This document shows, piece after piece, positions 11,796 to 24,531 of a stretch of DNA of 64,000 bases. Below the pieces are notes generated by a model. The model was not told the DNA's origin. It saw nothing but the letters and a program-made list of their open reading frames with translations, and made no database searches. A program made the translations under genes and the position numbers. This DNA is from Megascapheus bottae (taxonomy: Eukaryota; Chordata; Mammalia; Rodentia; Geomyidae). Where the stretch lies: NCBI GenBank assembly GCA_024803745.1, contig JANJXV010000010.1, forward strand, positions 29,499,525-29,563,524, in the 5' to 3' direction. Numbering within the stretch: position 1 is the first letter of the stretch; every line of letters starts with the position of its first letter.

Positions 11796-12756
11796 ATTGT
11801 CACTCTCTGACCTCTCCAATTTTCTAGCTTCTTCTAGGATGCATTCTTCAGATGTTATCTTAAACGAACATATTACCTAAACTTGGGTCTGATTAAGACA
11901 TAGACTGACACAAATATGGATTGAACTGAAGCACTTGGTGATTCATGTCTGACTTACGTACAGGACATCAAATAAACCAAATAGCTGATGCCACAGGAGT
12001 TGTACCACGTGAGGAAACCTGATGGCCAAGAAAAAATGGCTTGGATAGTGATTTAAAAAATTCTGAACCATTGTTTTTATCACAATGATTCACAGCACTT
12101 AGCAACAACTTCCCGACTCACAGACCATGAAAATTGTCAGTCCCAGTTGGACCGTCCAAGGCCCAAATGCCCCACTTGAGATGGAGAAGGAGTTAATGAT
12201 GCATAGTTCAGCCGCTAGTGTTTCATGACACATCCTCCTCCAGCGTCCATGAATGATCAGCCCCATGCCTGCAAGCCCTAGTGAAAGCTTTAGGTCTTGG
12301 GATTCTCAGCATAGCTGTGGGTTATGATGGTCCTGCTCCCTTCTTAAGAAGGAACTTTCACTTTGTGTTGTATCAGTAAACATGACCCCAACAATCCATG
12401 TGTTTTGTAAATACCTGTTTAAAACTGTGCCTCAAAACCAGAGGCTGTATCATAAAACACCTCACATGAAAGCTGCTTATTTTTCATTGCACTGGGAAAA
12501 CAAATTTTTTCCCAAGATAATTTTTTTCATGCAATGTTTTATGCCCAACAACACTTTCAAAAAGAACATCCCTTGTATGGGATCAACTTTTTTTCTGCTC
12601 TAATTATATGACTGGAAAGAGAAATAAAATGTTTTACCTAATAACATTAGAAATCAGTTTTACCTTAAATGTTATACATTTTAATGCTTTAGTAATAAAA
12701 AACTATCAAGCAAAATCATGAAGGACATGCATGTGTTTGTAAGAATTATTCAAACT
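11796..12756. other. Unique intron; GC-elevated block near 12.06-12.36 kb
   Basis: I find no gene. The part from about 12060 to 12360 is richer in G and C than its neighbours and could be a very old LTR or other repeat, but I cannot assign it. The 73-codon frame at 12382-12603 has no motif. Confidence 0.5.
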
Positions 12757-12857
12757 TCTTTTTTGTTGGTTGTGGGGCTTGACTCTGAACCTAGGTGCTG
12801 TCCCTGAGCTCTTCAGCTTGAGGCTAGAGCTCTACCAGTTGAGCCACAGTGCCGCTT
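12757..12857 (-). mobile_element. SINE fragment (right monomer)
   Basis: Read on the minus strand it gives GCACTGTGGCTCAACTGGTA and AGAGCTCAGGGACAGCACCT, the right half of the B1-plus-ID-type dimeric SINE seen complete at 33735 and 43712. Confidence 0.75.
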
Positions 12858-14048
12858 CCTTATTCAAACTACTTTGAATATTTCTTCCATTTTACAGATA
12901 AAACATGCAAAATAAAGAGATTAAAACAATTACCCACGCTCACCTGAGTAGTATCTAGGCATTTGAACTGAAGTAACCTGACTAATAACTCAGAAGCCCA
13001 GATATTGTGGCACCCTTTGTATCTCCCATTGTAGTAAGCTGACGACAGTTGATTGATACTCAGGCTGGGATTCAGAATCAAATACATAATTTCCCACATC
13101 CTACTCTAAGTGTCAATCTTTTTTTTTTTAAAGGAAAGATATCTCGAATAGATAGCCCTACATCTCTGAGTAAATGTGCCTATAAATGTTCTAATACAGA
13201 TACAGATGAGTATTCTGAAGAAGCTATTCTAAAAGACCACAGTTTAGGAAGCATACCTAACAGAAATGTACATGTCATTTTTTCATAGTTATGGAGTCTA
13301 GAAGTATTCATGAGTTCTAGTGCAGCTTCCCTTCCTTTTGTGCCTATGTCTATCAGATATGAGCTTTCCTTTGTGTGCCTTCCTTCTGTCGCTTACCTTT
13401 CTCTCAGAAGGACTTTAGTTTTAGGGTGAGGAATTAAGGCCCTGTACCACATTCCTGTTTCTGTTCCTCATTTATCATTTACTTTTCAACTTATTATTCT
13501 ATTGTTATGTCCTTTTCACCTTTATTTAAAATGTTCCCTCAAAGTTATCATTAATGATAATTCCATTGTCTTTCCTGGGTTCATTCTCTTTCAGTTTCTC
13601 TGATGTGCAGCAGGTTTTCCAGCTGCAGCCAAACAATACATGCTTGTGCTCTGACAAACACTATTGTCTGTCTTTTTGACATCCTGACTCCTCCCATCCT
13701 CCTCTATGATATTTCTCAACATGTATCTCACATACTTCTTCTTCTGCCATTTCCTCAATATAAGTAGTGATCCAAAATTTCACTTCTTCCTTTCTCTTTC
13801 TATTCAATTGATGGAGCTATTTTTTTTCTAAAAGATTCAGTGTGTAGGATATGCCCAACCTTGTTTTGGCCATGCTGCCTTTGAGCATTCACAGTTGACT
13901 TGTTTTGAACAGATTTCACAAGAAGAGTCAATAGATTTGGGGAGTCAGATAGCCTTGGAGTTTTAGCCTAGCTATTGGCTGTGGCCAAATAATTGGGCAC
14001 ATCTGGTTCTCATTTTTTTGTGTGTGTGGAATTAAAAATAAAAAAAAA
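12858..14048. other. Unique intron sequence
   Basis: No gene, splice-flanked exon or recent element seen. The small open frames at 12869-13099 and 13049-13288 lack motifs. Confidence 0.55.
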
Positions 14049-14246
14049 ACTGGGGCCGAGAGTTTGGCCTTGTAGTTAAGGTGCTCGCCTAGCATGCGTG
14101 AAGACCCGGGTTTGATTCCTCGGTACCACATACATAGAAAAAAGCCAGAAGTGATGCTGAGGCTCAAGTGGTAGAGCTCTAGCCTTGAGGAAAGTCCAAG
14201 GACAGTGCTCAGGCCCTGAGCTCAAGCCCAGGACTGGCAAAAACAA
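14049..14246 (+). mobile_element. IDL-Geo dimeric SINE
   Basis: The left half is tRNA-like, with a recognisable B box (GGTTTGATTCC) after GCCTAGCATGCGTGAAGACC. The right half runs GTGATGCTGAGGCTCAAGTG to GAGCTCAAGCCCAGGACTGG and ends in an A-rich tail. This dimer is typical of geomyoid rodents as I recall the family. Confidence 0.9.
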
Positions 14247-15598
14247 AAAACTGTTAACCGTTCTCACTGAGTGATGGTGAAGATGAACAGACATGGGAGT
14301 TTTAAAGATATCAGGACTAGGAACACACAAAATGAATTAGCTTTTCTGAGATTTTTACCTTTGATACCACATCTAATCCCAATATTTCACATCAGTCTAC
14401 CAGGTTTTCTCAAGTCATAGTTAAGTAAGTCACTTGGATAATTTTCATTTCTTCAAGGTCAATCTTTCTTTCAGGTACCTTGTTGGCCTTCATTATTTAC
14501 TTCTGATAGAAAATGTCATGTGAGCTCTTCTATTCAGAATTTTCTAAAACCTTTAAAATTTCTTTATTCTTCTCTAGGACAAAGAAGCAGAGAATGAATA
14601 ATTCTTTCCAGCTTTGTCAATAACTCAGCTCCTTATACTTATGAGAGAACAAAAAGTCAAACTAACTCTTCTAGAATGGTGAGATATTTCCTGCCTTGGG
14701 GTAGCCTGGCCCCGATCTCCTTAAGATATTTTTTAAAGCTCAACTTTAAGCAGGTCAGCATCATAGATGTTTCTGTTTATTGTCACTGTAGAGAGATTGA
14801 ATGCTGGGTCTAGAAGTAATCTAAAAATATCTTTTGAATTTGTAGTTCCACTAATGTGTATCTCAAGGACATTACTACAATGAATGGCAAAGTTGCTCAA
14901 GGCACAGAATTCCTTGCAGAATGAAAATTAAAATTGGCTTAAATATGCAAGTACAGTCAATAATCTAAGAAGACAAATCTAAGTTACACTTATCGATAAT
15001 TACCAGTGCATTGTGGTAAAGGTAATGTGCTATAATGGGTTTCAAAAGGCAAATTAAGCTTAAATACTACTTCAGTTACAAGTGATATGTTTTAGCACAT
15101 AACCCTTGGTTCTTTGAAGCTTGGTTAGTCTTTGGAGTAAACAACCATTCATTGCATGGTTTCCATGAGAGAAATGATCTGTTTAATATTTCTCTATCTG
15201 ATTACACACGTGCTTGCACATGTATGAATTTGTGTGTCTTTATTAATGCTATTTCTGTACACAGAAAAAACAGAATAAAATTATGTAGAATTATCTCAAC
15301 TATTTATTTAGATATACTAAAATAATAGTAACACAGTTTCTGCCTTTGAATGACAAAATTATATTTTTCTATATGTCTCAGTATTCTATAGTTCATAGCA
15401 TATATAATCACACAACACAGATAACATTAAACACTTATCATTATTGCATTTCCTAAGTAGTAAGAAAGGCTTTCCTCATGGTATTTCCATACATGCACAC
15501 AGAGTGCTTTGAATAAATTCTTCTTTTGTCCCATCGTGCCATTCTTCCCCCTTCCACTCCACTTTTTCAAACAGTATATGATGGGTTTTCACTATGCT

Positions 15599-15599
<1 letters not shown>
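14247..15599. other. Unique intron sequence
   Basis: Nothing recognisable beyond AT-rich intron sequence. Confidence 0.55.

Positions 15600-15647
<48 letters not shown>
15600..15647. repeat. (GT)n microsatellite
   Basis: About 24 uninterrupted GT units. Frames that cross it on either strand are repeat artefacts. Confidence 0.95.
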
Positions 15648-15650
<3 letters not shown>

Positions 15651-17069
15651 AACATCCTCAATCCTTACCACTCCACTTCTTGGTATCTTCTCTTTTACTC
15701 TCTCCACTTCTGGTGAGAGAAAAGGCAAATCTTATGAGACTAATGAAATGCAATTGAATAGTTGTCATCTCTCCCAAGTACATTTACAGCTATATGATGA
15801 TATACTGTTTCTAAATTATCTGAACAGGCCATATTTTCCTTTTCAAGCAACAACTATGATATGGTTTGATAGTCTAGTATCCATTTAAAATTAATTCCAT
15901 TACACAATTACAGCAGGATGCTAAATAACATGATCACTATATGCCATCCAAAGGTAAATTCTAAAAGAGCCTCCTTGGTAAGCAGTATTTAGCTGGTAAT
16001 GAGACTTCACTGATAATGTGGCTGATGCTAATCCAATTCATGGTGCTATACTATGAGTTTCAGAATGAGTACCAACTGTTCAACATATTGAAAAGAAAGA
16101 GGAATCCTTAGACCTTTATGACCCAGCTGGGCCTGTAATAAATGTTTCACCAGGAAAGTGTGCCTACTAAAATAAGCAAAACAAAAAGGAAAATGTTACC
16201 TAAAGCCCAATCCAGTGTTCAATGATTATATTATTGATTTTTATAGTGATTGCTAAGCTTCTTTCAAAACAGATCCTGACATCGTTTCATTTTTACTTTG
16301 TTTCTTAAAAACAAGAGGCAATTTAATCTCCTCCCCAATTAAAATAACAAAAATATTCCAGTTTTCAAATTTGAAACTTGAAATATTAATATTTGAGGCA
16401 TTAATATCAATGGTTAAGATTTGGGAGAATATATATATACAATTTTCATACTCTATTATTATTTCTAGGAGTCTCAAACTTAAAGCTTCCTATGGGTGAA
16501 ACTACATGCCTCACAAATGAAATATACTTTCAGGCACTGACTGGCAAAAGTGAAATTTTTATTACTGGTGCAAAACGGAAACTATAATTAAGAAGTCAAA
16601 GCTATGATTATCATATTTTTAAATAATTACTTGAACTCCTACATCAACTTCCATTCATCATCTGATTGCCAGAAGAAAGAAAACAACACACATTTCTAAC
16701 TGATAATAGCTATTTCCAAATAAATATCCGAATACCACTCAGTCTGCATATCCACACCAAATCAACCCATTACCTGCCACCTCAGCTGTCTTTGATTTTC
16801 ATATTTTTGATCTTTCTATCATAGAATCTCACCAAATCCCATAAGCTAGAAATATTTCTCTCTCACCTTCCATATTTAATTTTCCCCCCAAAACTGCTTT
16901 ACAATGAAGTTTAGGTACTTAGACTTAATGAATATTTGCTTAAGGCTGTGGCATCAGTAACCTAACGGTCTCCCTGCTTGAGCTTCTCCCTATTATAATC
17001 AATCTTCTTTCTCTTTCCTCAAAACACAAAACAAAACAAAATATGTAATGCAGTAGCAATGGCTCTCAG
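15648..17069. other. Unique intron sequence
   Basis: No gene or repeat family recognised. The frame at 16253-16477 has no motif. Confidence 0.55.
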
Positions 17070-17865
17070 TTGGTTCTTATTGATGGAGAATAAAGCTCAG
17101 ATACTTCAGTCCTCCAGACTGAGCCATTTTGACAAAGCATCGCAATATCCAACAACAATCTTAATGAGAGAAAGCAATCAAAATATTCTTATAGAATAAA
17201 AAAAAACAATAGGAAGAACAAACCTTAGCCAGCAGAATAATGCTGGGAGGAATAATAATACTAAGTTTCCAAGTCAATTACAGAGGTATAGTAATGAAAA
17301 CTCCTTGGTACTAGCAGAAAAATATAGGTCCCAGGACCTGCCTAGTAAGTAGAGATATGCCTGAGATATGAATCCACAGCCATCTAATAATGTTCAATAA
17401 GGAGGCAAAAAAAACAAGGCTGTCTCTTCAACAAATGGTGCTGGCAAAACCTAGATATCCATGGGAAGAAATCTAAAACTACATCCCCATATATCTCGTT
17501 TCACCAGCATTAATTCAAAATGGATCAAAAACCTCAATGTAAGACTGGAAACAATGAAACTTTTACTGGAACACTAGGACTTCTGGGCAGAGTCTGGAAC
17601 TTTCTAAATAAAAAATCCAGAAACACAACAAATTATAGAAAGAATTGAAAATAGATTCTACAATGGCATAGCTAACCAAGGTAAATAGAAAGATCACAAA
17701 ATGGGAGAAAAATTTTACCAGCTATTTTACCAGTTATACAAGGGCCCAATATCAAAAATCTCAAAATATACTTAGAGCTCCAAACCCTCAAATATAATTG
17801 CAATATCTTGGGGACACACTGGGGAGAAAATTAGTATTGAATGGGTAAATGTATGAGGTTTCTGT
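17070..17865 (+). mobile_element. Ancient L1 ORF2 fragment
   Basis: Heavily mutated, but the order of landmarks matches the C-terminal half of L1 ORF2: GGTATAGTAATGAAAAC, CTTGGTACTAGCA, CTTCAACAAATGGTGCTGGC, TTCAAAATGGATCAAAAACC and GGCCCAATATCAAAAATCTC. No open frame survives. Confidence 0.78.
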
Positions 17866-18082
17866 TAACATGCAACAAAGCACAGAGCATGCTTCTCTAC
17901 TTCCTTCTGTACCTCCTTCTTCTTCAACACAGACACAAACCAAGTATCTGGTCCTAAATATCAGTAATACTGAGCTCCAGGAAAGAATTCAGCTCTATAA
18001 CAAGGTCTGGCTCTTAGCCCCCAGGGGGTTCAGGACATTGTTAGAGAAGAGAGGATGGCAAAGGAAAGAGTCCTTCTTAAAT
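17866..18082. other. Unique segment between L1 copies
   Basis: A frame at 17849-18118 crosses it and runs into the next L1. There is no recognisable motif. Confidence 0.4.
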
Positions 18083-18840
18083 ATTTTTCTTTTTTTCATA
18101 TATTTTTATTGTAATTAATAGAAGGGTTACATGATATTTGCCAGATAGATGGTGCATTAATTCCCATACATTGATACCCTTTCAAATGTCTTGGTCCCCA
18201 TTTCCCTCCCCCCCACCCCGACCCCTCATCTTGTTTTCCCCCGTTCCCTATCCAATTTCAAATAACCAAATACAAATATATACCATATATCAGGTAACAA
18301 AGTGAGATGCTGTAACAATATGAGATAACCAAGGGACAGCAAAAGAGATGAGAGATAACATAGTACCTTAAGAACAAAAATCATTCATTATATGGCTTTT
18401 GTTTCTATATCCTAGAGATCCTTTCATTTAGCATCCTACTATATGGCCTTTTGTATCAGGGTTTTGCTCTATTGCAAATGTCTGCTAGTAGAGCCCAAGA
18501 TTTCTACTGATTATGACAAATGAGGGAAACCATTGAGCCCAAGGTTTCTACTGATTATGACAAATGAGGGAAACCATTGAGCCTAAGTTCCTCTGAGTCT
18601 GGCTTACTTCATTTAATATGATCTTTTCTAAGTCTTTCCATTTCCTAACAAATGGGGCAATGTCATTCTTTCTGACAGCAGCATAGAATTCCATTGTGTA
18701 CAAATACCACATCTTTTTGATCCACTCATCAACTGGGGGACATCTAGGTTGGTTCCATATCTTTGCTATGGTAAATAGTGCTGCAATGAGCATTGTTGTG
18801 CTGGCGGATTTAGTATGTCTTTGTCTCTGGATGATTGGGT
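18083..18840 (-). mobile_element. 5'-truncated L1, left partner of a head-to-head pair
   Basis: Starting from the T-rich 3' tail at 18083, the segment runs through the young-type 3'UTR into the end of ORF2 (frame at 18548-18793: [20 protein letters not shown]). It stops at about 18840 in GGATGATTGGGTAAA. A 44-bp stretch is tandemly duplicated (18493-18536 and 18537-18580, TTTCTACTGATTATGACAAA and flanks). The neighbouring L1 begins within ten bases, in the opposite orientation. Confidence 0.9.
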
Positions 18841-18846
18841 AAAACT

Positions 18847-20786
18847 TAACTAAGAATGTAAAGGACCTTTTTTATGAAAACTTTAAAACCTTGAAAAAGG
18901 AAATTAAAGCAGAACTGAGGAAATGGAAAAACCTCCCATGCTCCTGGATTGGAAGAATCAATATCGTGAAAATGACAATCTTGCCAAGGGCTATCTACAA
19001 ATTCAGTGCAATACCCATCAATATCCCAATGCCATTCTTTAAAGAAATAGAAGAGGCAATCCAAAATTTCATATGGAATAATAAAAGACCCTGTATAGCA
19101 AAAACACTTCTTAGCAGAAAGAGCTGCGCAGGAGGAATTTCAATACCAAACTTTAGACTCTATGACAGAGCTATAATTATCAAAACAGCTTGGTACTGGC
19201 ACAAGAACAGGCCTGAAGACCAATTGAATAGAACTGAAGACCCAGATATTAAACCACAGACCTATGGCCACCTAATCCTTGATAAGGGAGCCAAAAAATA
19301 GAATGGAAGAAAGATAGCCTCTTCAATAAGTGGTGCTGGCAGAACTGGTTAAGCACATGCAGAAAACTAAAGTTGGATCCTTCTTTGTCACCCTGTATTA
19401 GAATTAACTCCAAATGGATCAAAGACCTGGAGGTAAAAGCCAACACTCTGAAAACTTTACAAGAAGGAATAGGAGATACACTAGACCTCCTTGGCACAGG
19501 TTGAAATTTTCTTAATAGGACCAAGAATCACAACAAATCAGAGAAAGGCTGGATAAGTGGGACTGCATTAAACTGCAGAGCTTTTGTATGGCAAAGGACA
19601 TAACTAGTAAATTAATTAGGAAGCCTACAGAGTGGGAGAAGATCTTCACCAACCATACAACAGACAAAGGTCTCATACCTAAAATATATCAACAGCTTAA
19701 AAAATTGAATCAATCCAAAACTAATCTCCAAAGTAACAACCATTCCATTAAAAGATGGGCCAAAGACTTAAAGAGAGCCTTCTCTGAAGAAGAAACAAAA
19801 ATGGCCTATAGACACATGAAGAAATGCTCAACATCTCTGGTCATAAAAGAAATGCAAATCAAAACAACTCTAAGATTCCACCTCACTCCAGTTAGAATGA
19901 CCAGGATCAAGAAAACTAATAACAACAGATGGCAGAGGGGATGTGGCCAATAGGGATCACTACTACACTGTTGGTGGGAGTGCAAACTCGTTCAACCACT
20001 ATGGAAAGCAGTATGGCAGTTCCTCAAAAGACTAAACATAGAGCTCCCCTATGACCCAGCAATTCCACTACTTGGCATTTACCCAATTATCCAGAAACAA
20101 AGACATACTAAATCTACCAGTACAACAATGTTCATTGCAGCACTATTTACCATAGCAAAGATATGGAACCAACCTAGATGTCCCTCAGTTGAGTGGATCA
20201 AGAAGATGTGGTATTTGTACACAATGGAATTCTATGCTGCTGTCAGAAAGAATGACATTGCCCCATTTGTAAGGAAATGGAAAGACTTAGAAAAGATCAT
20301 ATTAAGTGAAGTAAGCCAGATTCAGAGGAACTTAGGCTCAATGGTTTCCCTCATTTGTCATAATCAATAGAAACCTTGGGCTCGCCTAGCAGAGATTTGC
20401 AATAGAGAAAAACCTTGATACAAAAGGCCATATAGTAGGATACTAAATGAAAGGATCTCTAGGATATAGAAACTAAAGCCATATAATGAATGATTTTTGT
20501 TCTTAAGGTACTATGTTATCTCTCATCTCTTTTGCTGTCCCTTGGTTATCTCATATTGTTACAGTATCTCACTTTGTTACCTGATATATGGTATATATTT
20601 GTATTTGGTTATTTGAAATTGGATAGGGAACGGGGGAAAACAAGATGTCGGGTGGGGGTGGGGGGGAGGGAAATAGGGACCAAGACATGTGAAAGGGTAT
20701 CAATGTATGGGAATTAATGCACCATCTATCTGGCAAATATCATGTAACCCTTCTATTAATTACAATAAAAATATAAAAAAAAGAAA
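18847..20786 (+). mobile_element. 5'-truncated L1, right partner of a head-to-head pair
   Basis: This copy begins in ORF2 (AAGAATGTAAAGGACC) and continues to a full 3' end with TTAATTACAATAAAAATATA and an A-rich tail. Its last 750 bp is the inverted counterpart of 18083-18840. The ORF2 frame is interrupted several times, for example near 19300, 19500 and 19950. Confidence 0.92.
18891..20370 (+). pseudogene. L1 ORF2 C-terminal part, broken
   Basis: The fragment starts after the reverse transcriptase active site ([20 protein letters not shown]) and ends with the usual [20 protein letters not shown] region. The cysteine-rich region is cut by a stop (GCGQ followed by TAG near 19950). Open pieces lie at 18891-19301, 19588-19953 and 20128-20370. 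There is no catalytic domain, so no activity is expected. Confidence 0.85.
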
Positions 20787-21097
20787 TAATATATTTGACT
20801 AGTTTTTTATGGCAAGACTTTCCAGTTCAAATTACTCTGTATTGTTTTTCTTGTGATTGGATCCAGACTGCTACAGGATTGTTTGTTCACTTCAGGAGAT
20901 GCTTGTCAAGTTCATATTATATTTGCTGACTCTGCTCAAACTAAGAATGCTGTAGTGAACAAATTAACAGATTAGCTCCTCCCCCTAAAGTTTTATAGCC
21001 TGTAAGTAAACACAAAGAAGCAATAAATTATGGCAAACAAGTGGTAAAAACAAGTAATCCAGTAAAGGCCTTTATGACTTTTGTAGTGAATTAAAAC
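20787..21097. other. Unique intron sequence
   Basis: About 310 bases of AT-rich sequence with nothing recognisable. Confidence 0.5.
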
Positions 21098-21108
21098 TAA
21101 TTGAATGA

Positions 21109-21311
21109 GGGGCCGGGAGTTTGGCCTAGTGGTTAAAGTGTTTGCCTAGCTTGCATGAAGACCCAGGTTCGATTCCTCCATACTACATATAGAAAAAAAA
21201 AGCCAGAAGTGGTGCTGAAGCTCAAGTCGTAGAGCTCTATCCTTGAGAAAGTCCAAGGACAGTGCTCAGGCCCTGAGCTCAAGCCCAGGACTGCCAAAAA
21301 AAAAATAATAA
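21109..21311 (+). mobile_element. IDL-Geo SINE with 11-bp target-site duplications
   Basis: The sequence has a complete ID-like left half with an intact B box (GGTTCGATTCC) and a right half ending GAGCTCAAGCCCAGGACTGC, then an A-rich tail. TAATTGAATGA occurs at 21098-21108 and again at 21312-21322, which marks a clean retrotransposition. Confidence 0.93.
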
Positions 21312-21322
21312 TAATTGAATGA

Positions 21323-24300
21323 ATACACTTGTTGATTAGTTAATTTCAATTAGTTAGCCCCCCCACAAAGTGGATGATTTATACTTGGAGGATGGTTCTT
21401 CATTTGTAGAGTCATTTGTAACTCAAATGTCCCACTTATTGGCCTCTGGCTATCTTAAGAAGCAATAGAATTATTTGTGACTTAATTCAATGAAAGTACT
21501 CATAAAATTTTCCTCTTTAAAATGGATTTTTATAATATTACCTTATTTTTTCCTCTTCATGATTGTAAGGTAAGCACCAGTGATAAACTGCTGTACCATT
21601 CAGCCTTTCCTATGTTTTAAAACCACAATGTGTTTCTGACCTACCCTTTTTCCAATGGAATATGTTTATTTGGTAGTTAGATCATGCTTGTTCATCTTAC
21701 ATCATCAAACTGAACAAATACAACGTTTGTCTTCCTTTCAAACTTTCACATTTTATCTCTTCTAATTCATAAATATTTGGGGGAAGCATACAAGTCAGTA
21801 ACAGTTCCATTAAAAAGGGGAGAAAAGAATAAATAAATAAAAGACAAGCCCAAAGGACCACAGCTGACAGCATTCTAGCATTTATTTTCTTGTAACCATC
21901 CTGCCCAATATCATCTCAACACTCAGATTTTGTCCTGCAAAATGAATAAAAACAAAATCCACATAGACTTTCAGAAAAGCTGAGGCTGTGAAATATCTTA
22001 AGCTTATCATCCTATCAGTTAAGTAATTTGGCCCTAGGTGATATGACATTTGGGATCCCTATAGATCTATCATGTAAGCATGGAATAACAGGCTACATGT
22101 AAAAAGAAGGAAATGGATCTCCTTGGAACAGGGATTTACCATTCAGTACATGAACCACCAGGAGACTGACCTGATTGGTTGAGTTCATTCAATACCTGAA
22201 TGATGAGGCTATATCCAAATTCTCCCTCTACCATTCCCTGAAAGTAACTTGGATTCAAAAATGCTCTTTTGGGTTTTCATTACTTTTTCTGTCTTCAGGG
22301 TACATGCTATCAAAATGCAAAAAAAAAAAATCTCTCACAGAGAAATACCTTATTCTCTAATTACCTATTACCAACATTCATGCAAAGCCTGAAGCTAAAT
22401 CCTAGAAAATGAAAAAAAAAGTAACTTAAAAGGTACAGATACCCCAAATAAAGGAAGGTGTCTGTATAGTGGGGTGGGTACTAGCAAAAGGTCATTTTCT
22501 TTTTCTCCTGCATAGGGGAGGAGAGGGAAGAAGATTCAAATGCAGGAGGTAGGATGCATGTTGGGAAGATAAGCAGTCAGATGATGTCAGAAGAACTGAC
22601 ACCAGAAGGTATTAATGTCAGGCTAAATATTTAGCACTTCTGATCAATAATCTATATGTTGGCTTTACTGAAAAGATAGCAGCAGCACACCACAAAGGGA
22701 GGTCAGAGAAGGATTTATAAGGGCCACATTCAGAGATCCCATGGTCTACTGTTTCTCGTATGACCATAAACTATGCATAATGAGAACTCAGTGAAAAGAT
22801 AAAGAAGACAACTTTACCAGTGAAAAGAAGAAATTCAAATTTCAATGTGCCTAAATAAAGCTTTACTGGAACATGTCTAAGATCCTTCCTTTTTATATTT
22901 GATTGCTTTTCTTTTATAAGAGCAGACTCAAATAATTGCAACCACATCATTTGGTGCACAAAGCCGAAAGGATTTGTTTATAGATCTTTAAAAAAAACTT
23001 TGCCGACACCTGGTTTGTTCTGCAGCTCCCCTAAGTAAATCCATAGCCAGATCTAAAGAAATAAATACATAAATGCATTGCCATATTTGTTGGGTGTTTT
23101 AATGATCATATTTTCTTCTTTGAATGCACCTTGATGAGATTTCCCCCTGACCCATCAAATTGTGTATCACAGATAATTCATTTAGCCACTCTTGTTTGGG
23201 GGGGTCAAGAGAAGCACCATTTCCTCACTTGTTTCCATCACTATGGAGATTCTGAGCCCGGATAAACAATGTTGTCCAGGCTCTTGCTTGGCGGGTAGTT
23301 CTCGTGATCTTCCTAGCCCAGATCATACACTTAAGTCTTTCTGTTTGTTTGCTTCTGGAACTTGGAGTTCATCACCCAAATAGATGCAGCAAATGGAAAT
23401 GGAGGAAAGCACCACCCCACCACAAACAACAAGGCTGGGAGGACAGGTGGGCCAGGATCAGCGTGTGGCTGAGCAGGTTGAAAGAGATCAAAACCAGAAG
23501 GCAGGGTGGTAGGGCAAAGTGACTAAAAAGATTTAAGGTTTTTCTCCTTGCATTGGCAATGGAATAAGCAGCATTGTGATGTAGGCAGATACTTTTTTCT
23601 AATCGAGTTTGCCCATATATTCAATTTTCAATTGCTTATTAAATTTATATTTTATCTCAATCAGGATAAACCTTATCAACCATAAGGAGCATATATATTT
23701 CTTAAGTTTTAAATAAATACTTAAATTTCTCAAACTGTTCTAATGCCAAAGTACTAAAAGTATGAAGTATCAATACTTCAGCACCAGTTTGGGTAGTGAG
23801 AAAAGTCATTTCAGTGACTTGTTTTTCCTCTTAGTCCATCTTTGATGGTACTGGTTTGCTTATCTAATTTATTATGATTATGATTATTCAGCCATTTGTG
23901 GGGTGTTGTCAGGAGGCTCAGTTGATGAAGGCAGACAAAGAATGAGAGGAGGCAAACAAGGAGATCAGAATGCTTCTATTTACCCACCATTATGAGAACA
24001 TTTCAGTTTTTTAGCCTATATGGTCCTGTTGCAGATATTAAATCTTAACTTCATGGTGAAAAGTTTATAAACAATGCTTTTATTTATAAAGAGTTATTTG
24101 AAATTTTCCTGGTGAAAAACGCATGACGAGTAGTCAAAAACTCATATCCTTGAAAATGATCAGAATGATCTGTGTCAAAGAACAGTCAGTCATGTTACCA
24201 GAATTCTGGCTTTATCAAGAGCCTGCCATGACCTTGTAGAAGGAAGCATTATGGAACTCACAATAGAACATAGGGCAATGATTTTGATATCTATTGGTTG

Positions 24301-24531
24301 TCATTGGTTTCAAACTAAGGGGCACCAAAGTTTCCAAGTTAGTGTATTTTTGAATATCTAAGTTACTTATCAGTAGATGAGTACTTATGTCAGTGGATTA
24401 ACTTTTTAGATTTTTTTTCAAAACATTTGTAATTAATGCAGGCATCATGCATTGACCACAATCTTAATCTTCAGAGTATGTCTTATGAGATTCCCATGTA
24501 TATGGTTATCATTTTCTGAAACAAGTAAGCA
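21323..24531. other. Unique intron sequence
   Basis: Over 3 kb without a repeat or exon that I can name. Short frames at 22175-22360, 22771-22959, 23192-23383 and 23304-23522 lack motifs and splice context. The 23150-23520 part is somewhat richer in G and C, and I cannot explain it. Confidence 0.5.

Noticed and set aside
14049..14125. tRNA gene (A and B box-like sequence)
   Set aside because: It is the ID-like half of a SINE. It recurs in many copies, lacks a full cloverleaf and is followed by the SINE right half and an A tail.
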